Assembly (NCBI RefSeq): GCF_963259705.1
Contig: NC_081852.1
Coordinates: 62,134,359 to 62,198,358, forward strand
DNA: 64,000 nucleotides
Origin: Myotis daubentonii
Lineage: Eukaryota > Chordata > Mammalia > Chiroptera > Vespertilionidae
Direction: 5' to 3'
The first letter of the stretch is position 1; each line of letters opens with the position of its first letter. The notes beneath the pieces are model-generated. The model searched no databases, was not told where the DNA came from, and worked only from the letters and a program-made list of their open reading frames with translations. Both the position numbers and the translations under genes were made by a program. Positions 44,014 through 53,860 of this stretch are shown here, in pieces.

Positions 44014-44689
44014 GCAGTCCATAACTTCTTAAAAACATAGCAGTGTCTTCTCAATGTGTTCTTCTAATGACATTCATTTTCTGTGACCTTTTTGTACAAA
44101 TGAGATTCTTATTTAACAAAAAATCCAATGGAGACGCCATTCACTTTCAAATGAACATTCTGTGATTTTTTTTTTGATTTTTTTTTTTTACGAAAAGGAC
44201 TTTGTTATCTTTTTTTTTTTTTTGGACTTTGTCATCTTAAAGTGGTCGTAACCCTAACCCTCCTTCCTGAAGATTTTTCCAACAACATGTCAAACAGAGC
44301 CGTTCCTTTAACCACCGCGACTCGGCACGTGTGTCTGAGCTGAGACTCCTCCGAAAGGAATTCAGACAAAGGGGACAGAACCCGCCCCGTGTCCTCCAGG
44401 TCCCACGCGGTGGGTTTCGACGGAGCAGCCTGTTGTCTTAGTCCAGAGAGTCTCTGGGGGAGAAGGGGACGCTAATTGTTTAAAACGTGGTTTATTTTCC
44501 TGAGCGATTCATCGTTTCCAGTGGAACCATGTTCGTCTCGACGTGCCAGGGCTCGTTTGTCTTTCTGAAACCTTTTCTGCAGAAATCATGCTCCAAATCC
44601 TATTTTTAAAACCTGCAGACCCTCGCCAGTGATTCTAACAAGAGTGATGGGGTTGTGCTGTGACCTCAGAGGAGGGCAGGGCCACCTCC

Positions 44690-44832
44690 CTGGGGGTGCA
44701 GCTGTCGGTGGGAAGTGCCGGGGTCGCGGGCTCCATCCCCAACAGGGAACGTGCAGGAGGCAGCCGACCGATGTTTCTCTCTTTCCCTCTCCCTTCCTCT
44801 CTCTGAAACCCATAAAAACATGTTTTAATAGA
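44690..44832 (+). mobile_element. Diverged SINE fragment
   Basis: GGGCTCCATCCCCAACAGGG and GTGCAGGAGGCAGCCGACC are followed by a T/C body and the tail CATAAAAACATGTTTTAATA. The tRNA-like head is missing or unrecognisable. Confidence 0.75.
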
Positions 44833-45157
44833 AAAAGAGGAGGCCTGGGAGCCTGAGGAGCTGTGGGAGGCAGAGGGGGAGCCCTGACTGCCCCCGTGGC
44901 CCTCCGACGGCTGCTGACAGGCGGGCCGTGGCCACGTGCAGCCTGGGGCCCCGCCGCCCGTGTGGGGCTGGGCCGTGGGCTTGTCCTCACGGTGACATTC
45001 ACTGAGTCTGGCTCTATGGGGGCTGAGGGGGCTCTGACCTCAGGGCCTTTGCTTGGCCACGGCACCCAGTGAGGGCTCAGAGACCAACCTCTGCCCCAGG
45101 GGACGGTGCACCCTAACTCTGCTCCTCTCTCCCCTCCACCGCCGGCTGCCCCGACAG

Positions 45158-45266
45158 GTGTGCAACAACAGGAAGAACTGCCACTGCGAGGCCCACTGGG
45201 CGCCCCCCTTCTGCGACAAGGTCGGCTTTGGAGGAAGCACAGACAGCGGCCCCATCCGGCAAGCAG
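45158..45266 (+). CDS. ADAM12: ADAM12 exon, EGF-like domain (human exon 18)
   Basis: This 109-nt exon encodes [36 protein letters not shown] and the first base of the next codon (donor GTGGGT). The acceptor AG is CCGACAG, poor in pyrimidines just before it. It supplies the CxxxxxCxC...C core of the EGF-like repeat next to the membrane. In human, the secreted ADAM12-S form splits off after this exon through an alternative last exon. Read-through here would stay open to 45535. Confidence 0.94.
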
Positions 45267-45662
45267 GTGGGTGGGGATGGCGCACCCAGGGGAGAGGGGC
45301 AAGGGGAGCCCGGGGCGGGGGTCTTTCCCAGGAAGACAGGCTCGCCAGCCGTCGGCGTGGGTGCAGGTGCAGACCCCCGGGAGCAGGAACCCCAGTGGGG
45401 ACTCCGCGTGGGCCTGACACAGCCCGAGGCCTCTCTCTGTTCCCAAATTCCCTCACCGGTCTTTCCGGGGACCCCTCGCGCTGCTCTGGCCAGGGGCTGA
45501 GCTTGCCAGTTTGTAGCCTGCGATGCTTTTCTTAGCTGAGGTGACGCTACAGCGGACGGCCAGGTGGGTCTGCACTTCAGGCCCCATCGAAGGATTCTGT
45601 GCAGGCCGGCCCCAGGGCTCCGGGCCGGGAGGGTGCATTTAACGGCCTCTGAAACTCTACTA

Positions 45663-45765
45663 CAGGGGTTCTCAACCTTGGCTGCACATTAGAAGCACCT
45701 GGGAATCTTTCTAAAATCCTGATTTCTGGGCCTCATCCTCCGGAAATTCTGTTTCTTTGTGACTA
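45663..45765 (+). mobile_element. MER5A-like hAT-Charlie relic
   Basis: CAGGGGTTCTCAACCTTGGC, then TGCACATTAGAAGCACCTGG and AAATCCTGATTTCTGGGCC, is the left part of the ancient eutherian MER5 consensus as I recall it. The right end is lost. Confidence 0.82.
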
Positions 45766-46319
45766 ATGTTGTAGCCCCGCCCCATAACGAAGAACAGACT
45801 TGGGGACAGCCGAGCTGTCCCCGGCGTGTGGCTTGAGCAGCCGGTGCACAGGGACAGGCAGCCCGGGGTGCGCCCTGTGCAGCGTGGGGGCCCCGGCGAA
45901 GATGGGTCGTCGAAGGCTCAGGGGAGGGTTTGGGGGATGAAAAGGATGCTTCAGGCTCCGGCTGCTCCCTTTGAAATCGGCTTCACGAGGAGACAGCGGA
46001 ACTGGCCCAGAGCCCGGGGTGGCCGCTCGCGCCTGCAGAGGAGGACGGTTTGGCCGGGAGACCAGAAGCAAAGGTTCCAGTGACACTGACAGATGAGTCG
46101 GACGCCACTGCTGATCGCTTCCTCAGCCCCCGACAGGTCCGATAGGACGTGTCGGCCGAGACGAAGTCCAGAGGCAGCGAGGGGGCGAGAGGGCGAGGGG
46201 TTCCCCCCGTGGTAGGAGCCCTGCTCTGGGCTGCAGCCAGTGAGCTCCCGGCGGAGGCAGGGCGGCAGCCTGGGTACAAGTCACCTCCACCAGCAGCAGC
46301 CAGAAAGGGCAGCCGTGCA

Positions 46320-47444
46320 CCTACTGTGTGCAGCCCCCCTCACACCTCCTGTGTGCTGCCCATCTCACACCTCCTGTGTGCTGCCCATCTCACATCTACC
46401 GTGTGCAGCCCACCCCACACCTACTGTGTGCTGCCCATCTCACATCTACCGTGTGCAGCCCACCCCACACCTACTGTGTGCTGCCCACCTCACACCTCCT
46501 GTGTGCTGCCCACCTCACACCTCCTGTGTGCTGCCCACCTCACACCTCCTGTGTGCTGCCCACCTCACACCTCCTGTGTGCAGCCCACCTCACACCTCCT
46601 GTGTGCTGCCCACCCCACACCTACTGTGTGCAGCCCACCTCACACCTACTGTGTGAAGCCCACCCCACACCTACTGTGTGCAGCCCACCCCACACCTACT
46701 GTGTGCAGCCCACCTCACACCTACTGTGTGCAGCCCACCCCACACCTACTGTGTGCTGCCCACCCCACACCTACTGTGTGCTGCCCACCCCACACCTACT
46801 GTGTGCTGCCCACCTCACACCTCCTGTGTGCTGCCCACCTCACACCTCCTGTGTGCTGCCCACCTCACACCTCCTGTGTGCTGCCCACCTCACACCTCCT
46901 GTGTGCAGCCCACCTCACACCTCCTGTGTGCAGCCCACCTCACACCTCCTGTGTGCTGCCCACCCCACACCTACTGTGTGCAGCCCACCTCACACCTACT
47001 GTGTGAAGCCCACCGCACACCTACTGTGTGCAGCCCACCCCACACCTACTGTGTGCAGCCCACCTCACACCTACTGTGTGCAGCCCACCCCACACCTACT
47101 GTGTGCTGCCCACCCCACACCTACTGTGTGCTGCCCACCTCACACCTCCTGTGTGCTGCCCACCTCACACCTCCTGTGTGCTGCCCACCTCACACCTCCT
47201 GTGTGCTGCCCACCTCACACCTCCTGTGTGCAGCCCACCTCACACCTCCTGTGTGCTGCCCACCCCACACCTACTGTGTGCAGCCCACCTCACACCTACT
47301 GTGTGAAGCCCACCCCACACCTACTGTGTGCAGCCCACCCCACACCTACTGTGTGCAGCCCACCTCACACCTACTGTGTGCAGCCCACCTCACACCTACT
47401 GTGTGCAGCCCACCCCACACCTACTGTGTGCAGCCCACCTCACC
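46320..47444. repeat. 25-bp minisatellite (about 45 copies)
   Basis: CTACTGTGTGCAGCCCACCTCACAC and its variants (CTCCTGTGTGCTGCCCACC, GAAGCC, CACCCCACAC) repeat with a strict 25-bp period. A rare GTGTGAAGCC variant occurs at 46651, 47001 and 47301, spacings of 14 and 12 units, marking block duplications. The period is not a multiple of three yet contains no stop, so all three + frames are open across it. Confidence 0.96.
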
Positions 47445-48126
47445 GTCTCTGGGAGAGCAGCCCAATGGCTGGGACAGAGACCTGTGCTCCCAGGGAGCTC
47501 AGTGCAGCTGAAGTGCAGCTAAAGCTGCTCCGACCCCGGCACCGGGGGTCCGCCCTGGGGGTCTCAGGGTCACTGCACTAACCAACATGGGTCAGATGAC
47601 AGGAGAGGGGCGTTTCCATGGAGACCCTAAGCCGCATCCTCCCAGAACAAGGGTTTGCCCAGAGCTGGGCCCTACGTCCCTGATGTAACAAAGCGCACCC
47701 GTCGCCTCTCCTTCAGCTGTGAGGTCTTGCTTCCCTTTTTTGTTTCTTCTCATCTTCTAATGGGACACTATCCAGGCATAAGGAGTCTTATTCTGAAGAA
47801 ACACGACAATAAAGCGAAACAGACTCCACCCTGACGGGTGAGGAGGCAGAGCGGGGTGGCCCGTGTGTGAGGGGCTGGAGAGGACTCCGTCCGGGACCCC
47901 CTGCGGCCCCGCTTCCCTGCTGCCCTCCTGCCGCGGGCCCGGGGCCAGCGCTGCGGTCAGCAGTGACCCCACGCAGCCCGAACCTCGCGCGGCCTCTGAG
48001 CATCCCTCGGGCTGCCGTCTCCTCCCGGTCCTTCCCTTGCGGCCGCCTGGCCGTCGTGGTCCCAGTCGGTGTGTGCCTGGTTCCCGGCGGCCGCCTCCCG
48101 CCCCTGAGTGAGCGGTGTTGTTCCAG

Positions 48127-48259
48127 GTCACCGAGGCCTCACGGCCGGCGTCCTGGCCAGCATCCTGTGTCTCCTCGCGGCCGGGCTTGCGGTTTATCTC
48201 AAAAGGAAGACGCTGGTCCGACTGCTGTTTACAGACAAGAAGACCCTTGAGAAGCTAAG
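48127..48259 (+). CDS. ADAM12: ADAM12 exon, transmembrane helix (human exon 19)
   Basis: This 133-nt exon (acceptor gttgttccag, donor GTATGG) encodes GHRGLT, the hydrophobic helix AGVLASILCLLAAGLAVYL, the stop-transfer KRK and the juxtamembrane TLVRLLFTDKKTLEKL plus two bases of Arg. This makes the protein a type I membrane protein with the catalytic part outside. One residue is missing relative to human in KKTTIEKL. The donor is followed by a G/A-rich stretch. Confidence 0.95.
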
Positions 48260-48867
48260 GTATGGAGAGCGGGGGGAGGGGGAGGGGGGGAGGGGGGTCA
48301 AGGGCGTGCAGGCCGCTGCCCTCGCCGTGTCCTCTAGGGAAGAGGAGGTGGGCCTCTGCCGCGAGCAGACGGTGGGGTTTTTCTTGAGCTGCGTCTGTCC
48401 ATCTGTCCTCATCGGTCATTGAGACCGGGCACCCACTGCCGCCTCCTCGCACCCTCACACCCTCCGCGCTATGACAGACAGGCAGGTGCCGGAGTCTCGC
48501 CCAGGGGTCCCCCACCTGGAGTTAGTCTCTCTGAGGCGCGGGGTGTCAGTGCTCTCATCAGGGGTTCGACTCACACGTGTTCAGGCCGCGCCGCGGAAAC
48601 GCCCATTGTCCCGAGCGTCCCCCAGGGCACCGAGCCGCCAGCCTGGCTTGGAGAACTAATTTAACAGCATCGGCAGGGGCTCTGGGGACAGAAATCGGTA
48701 TTTCTTGTTGATTCTTGCAAGAGCGTTGGGTAATGTCACCTTTGCATGCTTACCCACGCGGACTTTAAAACGTCAATAACTTGTCTGAGTACCGTGGCGA
48801 ACAAAGCGGGAAAGCTGAGGCGGCCGCAGGGAGGGCGCCTGGTGAGCAGGTGGGCGCTGTGTTGCAG
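48260..48867 (+). other. ADAM12: ADAM12 intron (human intron 19)
   Basis: This is a 608-nt intron with a GGGGGA-rich stretch after the donor and otherwise single-copy GC-rich DNA. No repeat element is recognised. Confidence 0.8.
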
Positions 48868-48976
48868 GTGCGTGCGCCCGGCCCGGCCCCCCGGCGGCTG
48901 CCAGCCCAGCCAGGCTCCCCTCGCGCCCCTCAGCCAAGGTGTGATGAGGAAGCCAGCGCCGTCCAGCTCAGCCACG
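48868..48976 (+). CDS. ADAM12: ADAM12 exon, cytoplasmic tail (human exon 20)
   Basis: This 109-nt exon (acceptor ctgtgttgcag, donor GTGAGT) completes Arg and encodes CVRPARPPGGCQPSQAPLAP followed by LSQGVMRKPAPSSSAT. It corresponds to human CVRPSRPPRGFQPCQ...GLMRKPPDS, but the end is diverged (SSSAT for SYPPK). The proline-rich RPARPP core is kept. It ends in phase 0 and abuts a minisatellite that starts about ten bases past the donor. Confidence 0.93.
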
Positions 48977-48984
48977 GTGAGTGG

Positions 48985-49448
48985 TGCACAGGGAGGGCGC
49001 GGCTCTGAGGCCCTGGGTCCCCAGTGCAGGTGAGGATGGGGCTCTGAGGCCTGGGTCCCCTGTGCAGGTGAGGATGGGGCTCTGAGGCCTGGGTCCCCTG
49101 TGCAGGTGAGGGCGCGGCTCTGAGGCCTGGGTCCCCTGTGCAGGTGAGGGCGCGGCTCTGAGGCCTGGGTCCCCAGTGCAGGTGAGGATGGGGCTCTGAG
49201 GCCTGGGTCCCCAGTGCAGGTGAGGATGGGGCTCTGAGGCCCTGGGTCCCCAGTGCAGGTGAGGATGGGGCTCTGAGGCCTGGGTCCCCTGTGCAGGTGA
49301 GGGCTCGGCTCTGAGGCCTGGGTCCCCAGTCCAGGTGAGGATGGGGCTCTGAGGCCTGGGTCCCCTGTGCAGGTGAGGATGGGGCTCTGAGGCCCTGGGT
49401 CCCCGGTTCAGGTGAGGATGGGGCTCTGAGGCCTGGGTCCCCTGTGCA
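48985..49448 (+). repeat. 38-bp minisatellite with splice-donor-like motif in each unit
   Basis: CAGGTGAGGATGGGGCTCTG + AGGCCTGGGTCCCCTGTG repeats about 12 times with few variants (GATGG or GCGCGG or CTCGG; CCAGTG or CCTGTG). Every complete unit contains CAG/GTGAGG, a near-consensus 5' splice site, and a C/T-rich stretch ending in CAG. It begins within about ten bases of the true donor of the preceding exon. Confidence 0.95.
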
Positions 49449-49769
49449 ATGCTGAGCCAGCACTCAGTTCAGCAAAGGCCCCTGAGGAGGTGGCAGGGCG
49501 GGAGGGGCTTGCTGTGCCCCACGGAAGCCCTACAAGGCCCTGGGGGCCAGGGGAGGGGAGCAGCTGTGGTGTGTGCACACGGGGACTTGGGCTCGGCGGT
49601 GAGGGGGAGGAACCACTGACACACAGCGTGATGGCCCTCGAGATAGTGAGGCCGAGGGAAAGAAGCCGGGCCAGGCAGAGTGTGGCTCGTGGTGCCATTT
49701 GTAGGAAAGTCTAGAAAACGCGGACTCACTCACAGTGACAGAAAGCAGGTCCCGGTTACAGGCGGGAGG

Positions 49770-49925
49770 TGGGGGGGGGGTCTCTTGGGTGATGGATGTG
49801 TTCATTATCTCACTTCTGTGATGGTTGCATGAGTGTGGACATATGTCAATTTTTACCAAATTGCACGTTTTAAATATATGCAATTAATCACATGTCACGT
49901 GTACCTCGGGAAAGCTGTTTATAGA
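49770..49925 (+). mobile_element. Old L1 3'-end relic
   Basis: GATGGATGTGTTCATTATCT, GACATATGTCAATTTTTACC and AATTGCACGTTTTAAATATA, up to ACCTCGGGAAAGCTGTTTAT, resemble the conserved 3' end of old mammalian L1 (L1M) elements. It is diverged and lacks upstream LINE parts. Confidence 0.65.
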
Positions 49926-50436
49926 AAGAAAGGAAGAGAAGGGGGAGGGAGAGCGGGCAGGGGGCCGAGGCACAGACTCGAGCTGCGTCTGTCCGTCTGT
50001 CTTCATCGGTCGCTGAGACCGGGCACCACTCAGAGCCCCGCCCTCCGGCGAGGGATGGGGCGGGGGCGGGGGGCTGACCTCAGCCCTGGCCTCTAGACAC
50101 CTCCACGCCGCTGCCCAGCACATGTCCTGGGCTCTCGCCGCCTCGGGCACTGAGCTGTGACTTATTTTCACGGCTCCTTCTGTGCCCTCGGGTCTGACCC
50201 GGGTCTTCATGCTGGCACTTCGTCGGGTGTCTCGAAGCTGTTTGTTAATCAAACCAGCCCTTTAAAATACACCCCGAAGGGGACCCTCTTTCCAGAGTAG
50301 CGGGGTGGAGGGGTGTAAATCAATAATCACAGATGCCCTCTCAGGACCTCCTTGATTTCTGTCCCTTACCCCACCCACCTCCCCTGTGGCGATGGCAGAC
50401 TTGCAGGCGCTGCTTTTTCCTTAAGGAATCGCACAC

Positions 50437-50718
50437 TTTTTTTGTTAATCCTCATCCAAGGGTATTTTTTCCATTGATTTTTTAAGAAAGTGAAAGGGAG
50501 GGAGGGAGGGAGGGAGGGAGGGAGGGAGGGAGGGAGGGAGGGAGGGGAGAAAGAGAAATCAATGTGAGAGAGACACATTGATTGGTTGCCTCCCATACCC
50601 ACCCCTGACTAGGGGCCAGGGATCGAGCCTGCAACCAGGTATGTGCCCTTGTCCGGGATTCAAACCCGAGACCCTGGGTGCAGGGGCCGACGCTCTGCCC
50701 CGAGCCCCTGGCCAGGGC
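50437..50718 (-). mobile_element. tRNA-derived SINE (second type) with expanded GGGA tract
   Basis: It is in minus orientation: TTTGTTAATCCTCATCCAAG and TTTTTTCCATTGATTTTTTA at the left, a run of about 12 GGGA units (50493-50547) in the body, and the head complement CCCCTGGCCAGGGCGG at the right. The body tetranucleotide run is an in-element microsatellite expansion. Confidence 0.85.
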
Positions 50719-50775
50719 GGGAATCACATCCACTCCTGAGACCCGTGTATCATGGCTGTTGCTCTGACCCCGCAG

Positions 50776-50955
50776 GACAACCCCAAGAGGCCGCCGCAGT
50801 GTCAGAACGTTGCCATCAGCAGGCCCCTGCAGGCCCTGGGCCGCCCCCGGCCCCGGTCCCCGCAGCGAGTGCTGCCGACCCTCCACCAGGCGCCCCGTAC
50901 GCCCAGCGTCCCCGCCAGACCCCTGCCGGCCACCCCTGCGCTCAGGCAGGCCCAG
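50776..50955 (+). CDS. ADAM12: ADAM12 exon, proline-rich cytoplasmic tail (human exon 21)
   Basis: This 180-nt exon (acceptor ctgaccccgcag, donor GTACGC) encodes 60 residues, among them DNPKRPPQCQNVAISRPLQA and VPARPLPATPALRQAQ. The latter matches the human SH3-binding motif VPARPLPAKPALRQ bound by Src-type, Grb2 and PACSIN SH3 domains; the human Lys is Thr here. NVDISRP of human is NVAISRP. It is phase 0 at both ends. Confidence 0.95.
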
Positions 50956-51085
50956 GTACGCCCTCCGCTGCTACCTTGACGGGTGCCCGGGCTCTGAGGC
51001 TTGGTCGTGTCTGAACTTGGACAAGTTGCTTTGCTTTTCGTGCCTCTCCGAGCTCCTTGAGTGGTTAAGTGTGATGGTCACGCAG

Positions 51086-51482
51086 CAGGGGTGGGGACCT
51101 CCGGCCTGCGGGCCGTGTTAGCCCCGCGAAATCATGTGGTCGGGCCCTGCCAAGGCCTTAGGGGTGAGTTAATGACACATTTGACCAAATACAGCAGGGA
51201 GTTTTTGTTTGTTTGTTTTTAAATATATTTTATTGACTTTTTACAGAGAGGAAGGGAGAGGGATAGAGAATTAGAAACATCGATGAGAGAGAAACATCGA
51301 TCTGCTGCCTCCTGCACACCCCCCACTGGGGATGTGCCCGCAACCAAGGTACAGGCCCTCGACCGGAATCGAACCTGGGACTCTATGCACTGAGCCGAAC
51401 AGGTCAGGGCCAGCAGGGAGTGTTTCCGTTGATCGTTTTGTGTGGCCCGTGGACGATGGGGTAAATGTCCCCGTGACCCTTG
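51086..51482. mobile_element. hAT-type element split by a SINE
   Basis: The left end CAGGGGTGGGGACCTCCGGC with GCGGGCCGTGTTAG, and the right end TGTGGCCCGTGGACGATGGG followed by GTCCCCGTGACCCTTG, form a degraded inverted repeat pair of a GGCCCGCG-type hAT. No clear flanking duplication of the outer element remains. The inserted SINE is at 51203-51410. Confidence 0.65.
51203..51410 (-). mobile_element. Ves-type SINE nested in a hAT element, 11-bp duplication
   Basis: It is in minus orientation from TTTAAATATATTTTATTGAC to the head complement ACTGAGCCGAACAGGTCAGG. The perfect duplication CAGCAGGGAGT lies at 51192-51202 and 51411-51421 and consists of host hAT sequence. Confidence 0.92.
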
Positions 51483-52245
51483 GCAGGAAGCAGGCTCCTC
51501 ACCTGTAAGCCCTGAGCACAGCCCCGGGGACAGTGGGGGAGCGACACTCTCTAGTGATGTTGGCGAGACGTTTATCGCCAGGGGAGGGAGGGTGCCCGTG
51601 CAGTGCTGGTCGTAACCATGACACCTCTGAGGAGGGCAGGGGCCCGTTCATCAGGAGGCCTGGACGTGAGACAGAGGCGGGCACTTGGAGGACAGTTGTG
51701 GGCGTACTGTGTTGCTATCGTTCATTTTCAAAATTGTTTACAAAAATCTCGCCACCGGCTGAGCCTCTCCCCACCAGACGCAGCACCACATGCGACGCTT
51801 TGCGTGTATCATCTCATTCCCACGCGGGTTTTGGAAGGAACAGTCTCTGTTTGCTCTGACCGTGAACGTGACATCATCCACCACAGGAAACCTGGGTGGG
51901 CGGGCGGAGCAAAAACAAGCCGATGAAAAGCACAGAGAGACTGTCCCTGGCAACGTCCCATGGCTCTCCCTGCTATGGTCCAGTGACTTTGTGTCTGTCC
52001 GTCATTACGCGTGCATTTTTAACATGATTTTGGTTATTTTGTGTGTACATTGCTTTAGGTACTACTTCTTTGCCTTAAAGTCAGTCACATTTACCAAGGC
52101 ATTAAAAATTCTTTTAAGAGGCGTTATCCTAATGACAGCACGACATGTAGATACAGCGTATGCTTTTAAGTACTTGACAATTAGTGGGCACGTCTGGATG
52201 CTCTAATTTTGCTGTTATAAGGAGCTCTGCTATGACGGTCTAGAC

Positions 52246-52471
52246 CAGTGGTCGGCAAACTGCGGCTCGGCAAACGGCGGCTCACGAGCCACATGCGGCT
52301 CTTTGGCCCCTTCCGTGTGGCTCTTCCACAAAATACCGACTTCTGCGCATGGGCCACGAAGTTTCAGTCGCACTGTAGGTGTGCGCCCGCACGTGGTATT
52401 TTGTGGAAGAGCCACACGGAAGGGGCCAAAGAGCCGCATGTGGCTCGCGAGCCGCGGTTTGCCGACCACGG
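52246..52471. mobile_element. Fold-back hAT transposon (226 bp) with perfect 8-bp target duplication
   Basis: The ends are CAGTGGTCGGCAAACTGCGG and its near-complement. Long internal arms, from GAGCCACATGCGGCTCTTTG to TTCCACAAAATACC on the left and GGTATTTTGTGGAAGAGCC to CGCATGTGGCTCGCGAGCC on the right, are almost perfectly complementary over about 60 bases around a roughly 60-base loop. GTCTAGAC flanks it at 52238-52245 and 52472-52479. Confidence 0.93.
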
Positions 52472-53737
52472 GTCTAGACAGATACGTTTTGGCCCACCTT
52501 ATGCCCTCAGGAGAGCTTCCTAAAAGTGAAAATATTGGGTTGACACATGGCATAAACATTCTAAGCTTCTTAACATATAAATTAAAATATTTTTCAGGAC
52601 TTTCGTATCCATTTATATCCCATTTTTATAGCCCATCGGTCTCAATATGTCTCACCATAACTTTGCTAGTGCTATTCACATTTCAAAGTTTTGCCAAAAT
52701 GATTCACAAAACAAAATATTTCTTTTTTTTTTTTTTTTGTCTGCTGGTTTTATCAGTTGCTGAAGGGACACTGGTTTCCAACGATAACTGTGTCCCCTTT
52801 TAGTCCATGTGGTTTTGCTTCATGAATGTTTGAACTCTGTAGTTTGTGATACACACTGTTAGGTGTTGTCTCTTCTTGGTGAACGGGCCCTTTTATCGTT
52901 ACGTGATGTCCCTCTTCAGCTCCGGGACTATATTTTGTGCCAAAAGCACCCCTGGTTAGAAACTGCTACTCTAAGGATCGCTGTGTTTGTACATAACTTA
53001 TCACCGTCTACTCGTACCAATATTTTATCCCTTCAAGCGGAATGTGAAAACTGTACCTTTTAGGTTCTGCCTTTGTGATAGAGATGTCTTAAACGCTACC
53101 ATTTTACAACCATTCCGCTGTCATTTTTGTTCTAAAAGCTGCTTTATTTCATGTTATCCTATCTACATTCGTTTCCTTTTGATGAGTGTTTGCAAGGTCT
53201 GGCTTTTTTTCATCTTTTTACCCTGAAAGCACGCGCTGGGCCGCCGCTCAGACAGGCTTCTCTGCTCAGAGAAAATTACATCTGGAGGAGCCGCCTGGGA
53301 AGTTGCCGATCGAAAGGCAATTATCTGCTGTCAAACGGGGGTTGGGGGAGGGGCGTGCACTCGGCACTCGCCCGTGCGCTCGCACCGCTGCCTGCCCAGG
53401 GCTGTCGGGCTGGGCTGCACGCGGAGCCGGGGGCGCCCTCATTGTCCGGCGCCCGGTTCCCTGGAGAATGCGAGGAAGTGGCGTTTCCTCCGCAGGCTTA
53501 TCGGCGAGCAGGACCGGACTCACTGGCTGCAGGGAGTCCCGGTCAGATTAGCTCCTTCAGTAGAACAATGAGGAAGCGAGAAAAAGCAGCCGATGGCGGA
53601 TCCCAGGTTGATCTTTGCTGAAGCGAGTGGTTTCCTGGAAGGGCCGATAGACCGTGAGAACCTGCCAGCCTGCTTCTGGCCCAGCTTGTCTGCGCTGCAG
53701 AAGTTTCAGGAAGCCAGCAATGGCATGGCAGGGTGTG

Positions 53738-53822
53738 TGTGTGTTGGGGCGGGGAGGGGGCTTGTGTGTGTGCATGTGTGTGTGCATGTGTGTGCATGTG
53801 TGGGGGGCTTGTGTGTGCGCGC

Positions 53823-53853
<31 letters not shown>

Positions 53854-53860
53854 TGTGCAC
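53738..53860. repeat. GT/GC alternating dinucleotide tract
   Basis: Interrupted GTGTGTGT and GCATGTGT runs lead into uninterrupted GCGCGC (about ten dinucleotides from 53816) followed by GTGTGT. The purine-pyrimidine alternation is typical of Z-DNA-prone sequence. Confidence 0.9.

Larger units (their letters stand above)
43719..45157 (+). other. ADAM12: ADAM12 intron (human intron 17)
   Basis: This 1.4-kb intron has a Ves SINE (43806-44013), a T-rich AT-rich stretch (44040-44260) and a diverged SINE fragment (44690-44832). Confidence 0.82.
45267..48126 (+). other. ADAM12: ADAM12 intron (human intron 18)
   Basis: This intron contains a MER5A-like relic (45663-45765) and the large 25-bp minisatellite (46320-47444). 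I could not recognise the alternative last exon used by human ADAM12-S. Confidence 0.82.
48977..50775 (+). other. ADAM12: ADAM12 intron (human intron 20)
   Basis: This 1.8-kb intron starts with the 38-bp splice-donor-like minisatellite (48985-49448), followed by an L1 3'-end relic (49770-49925), a purine stretch and a SINE with an expanded GGGA tract (50437-50718). Confidence 0.85.

Noticed and set aside
44247..44263. Telomere-like TAACCCTAACCC
   Set aside because: Only about two units, too short for an interstitial telomere or chromosome end.
46149..47581. Cys/His/Pro/Thr-repeat open frames up to 417 codons in three frames
   Set aside because: A 25-bp stop-free repeat opens all frames at once; intronic, no start context or homology.
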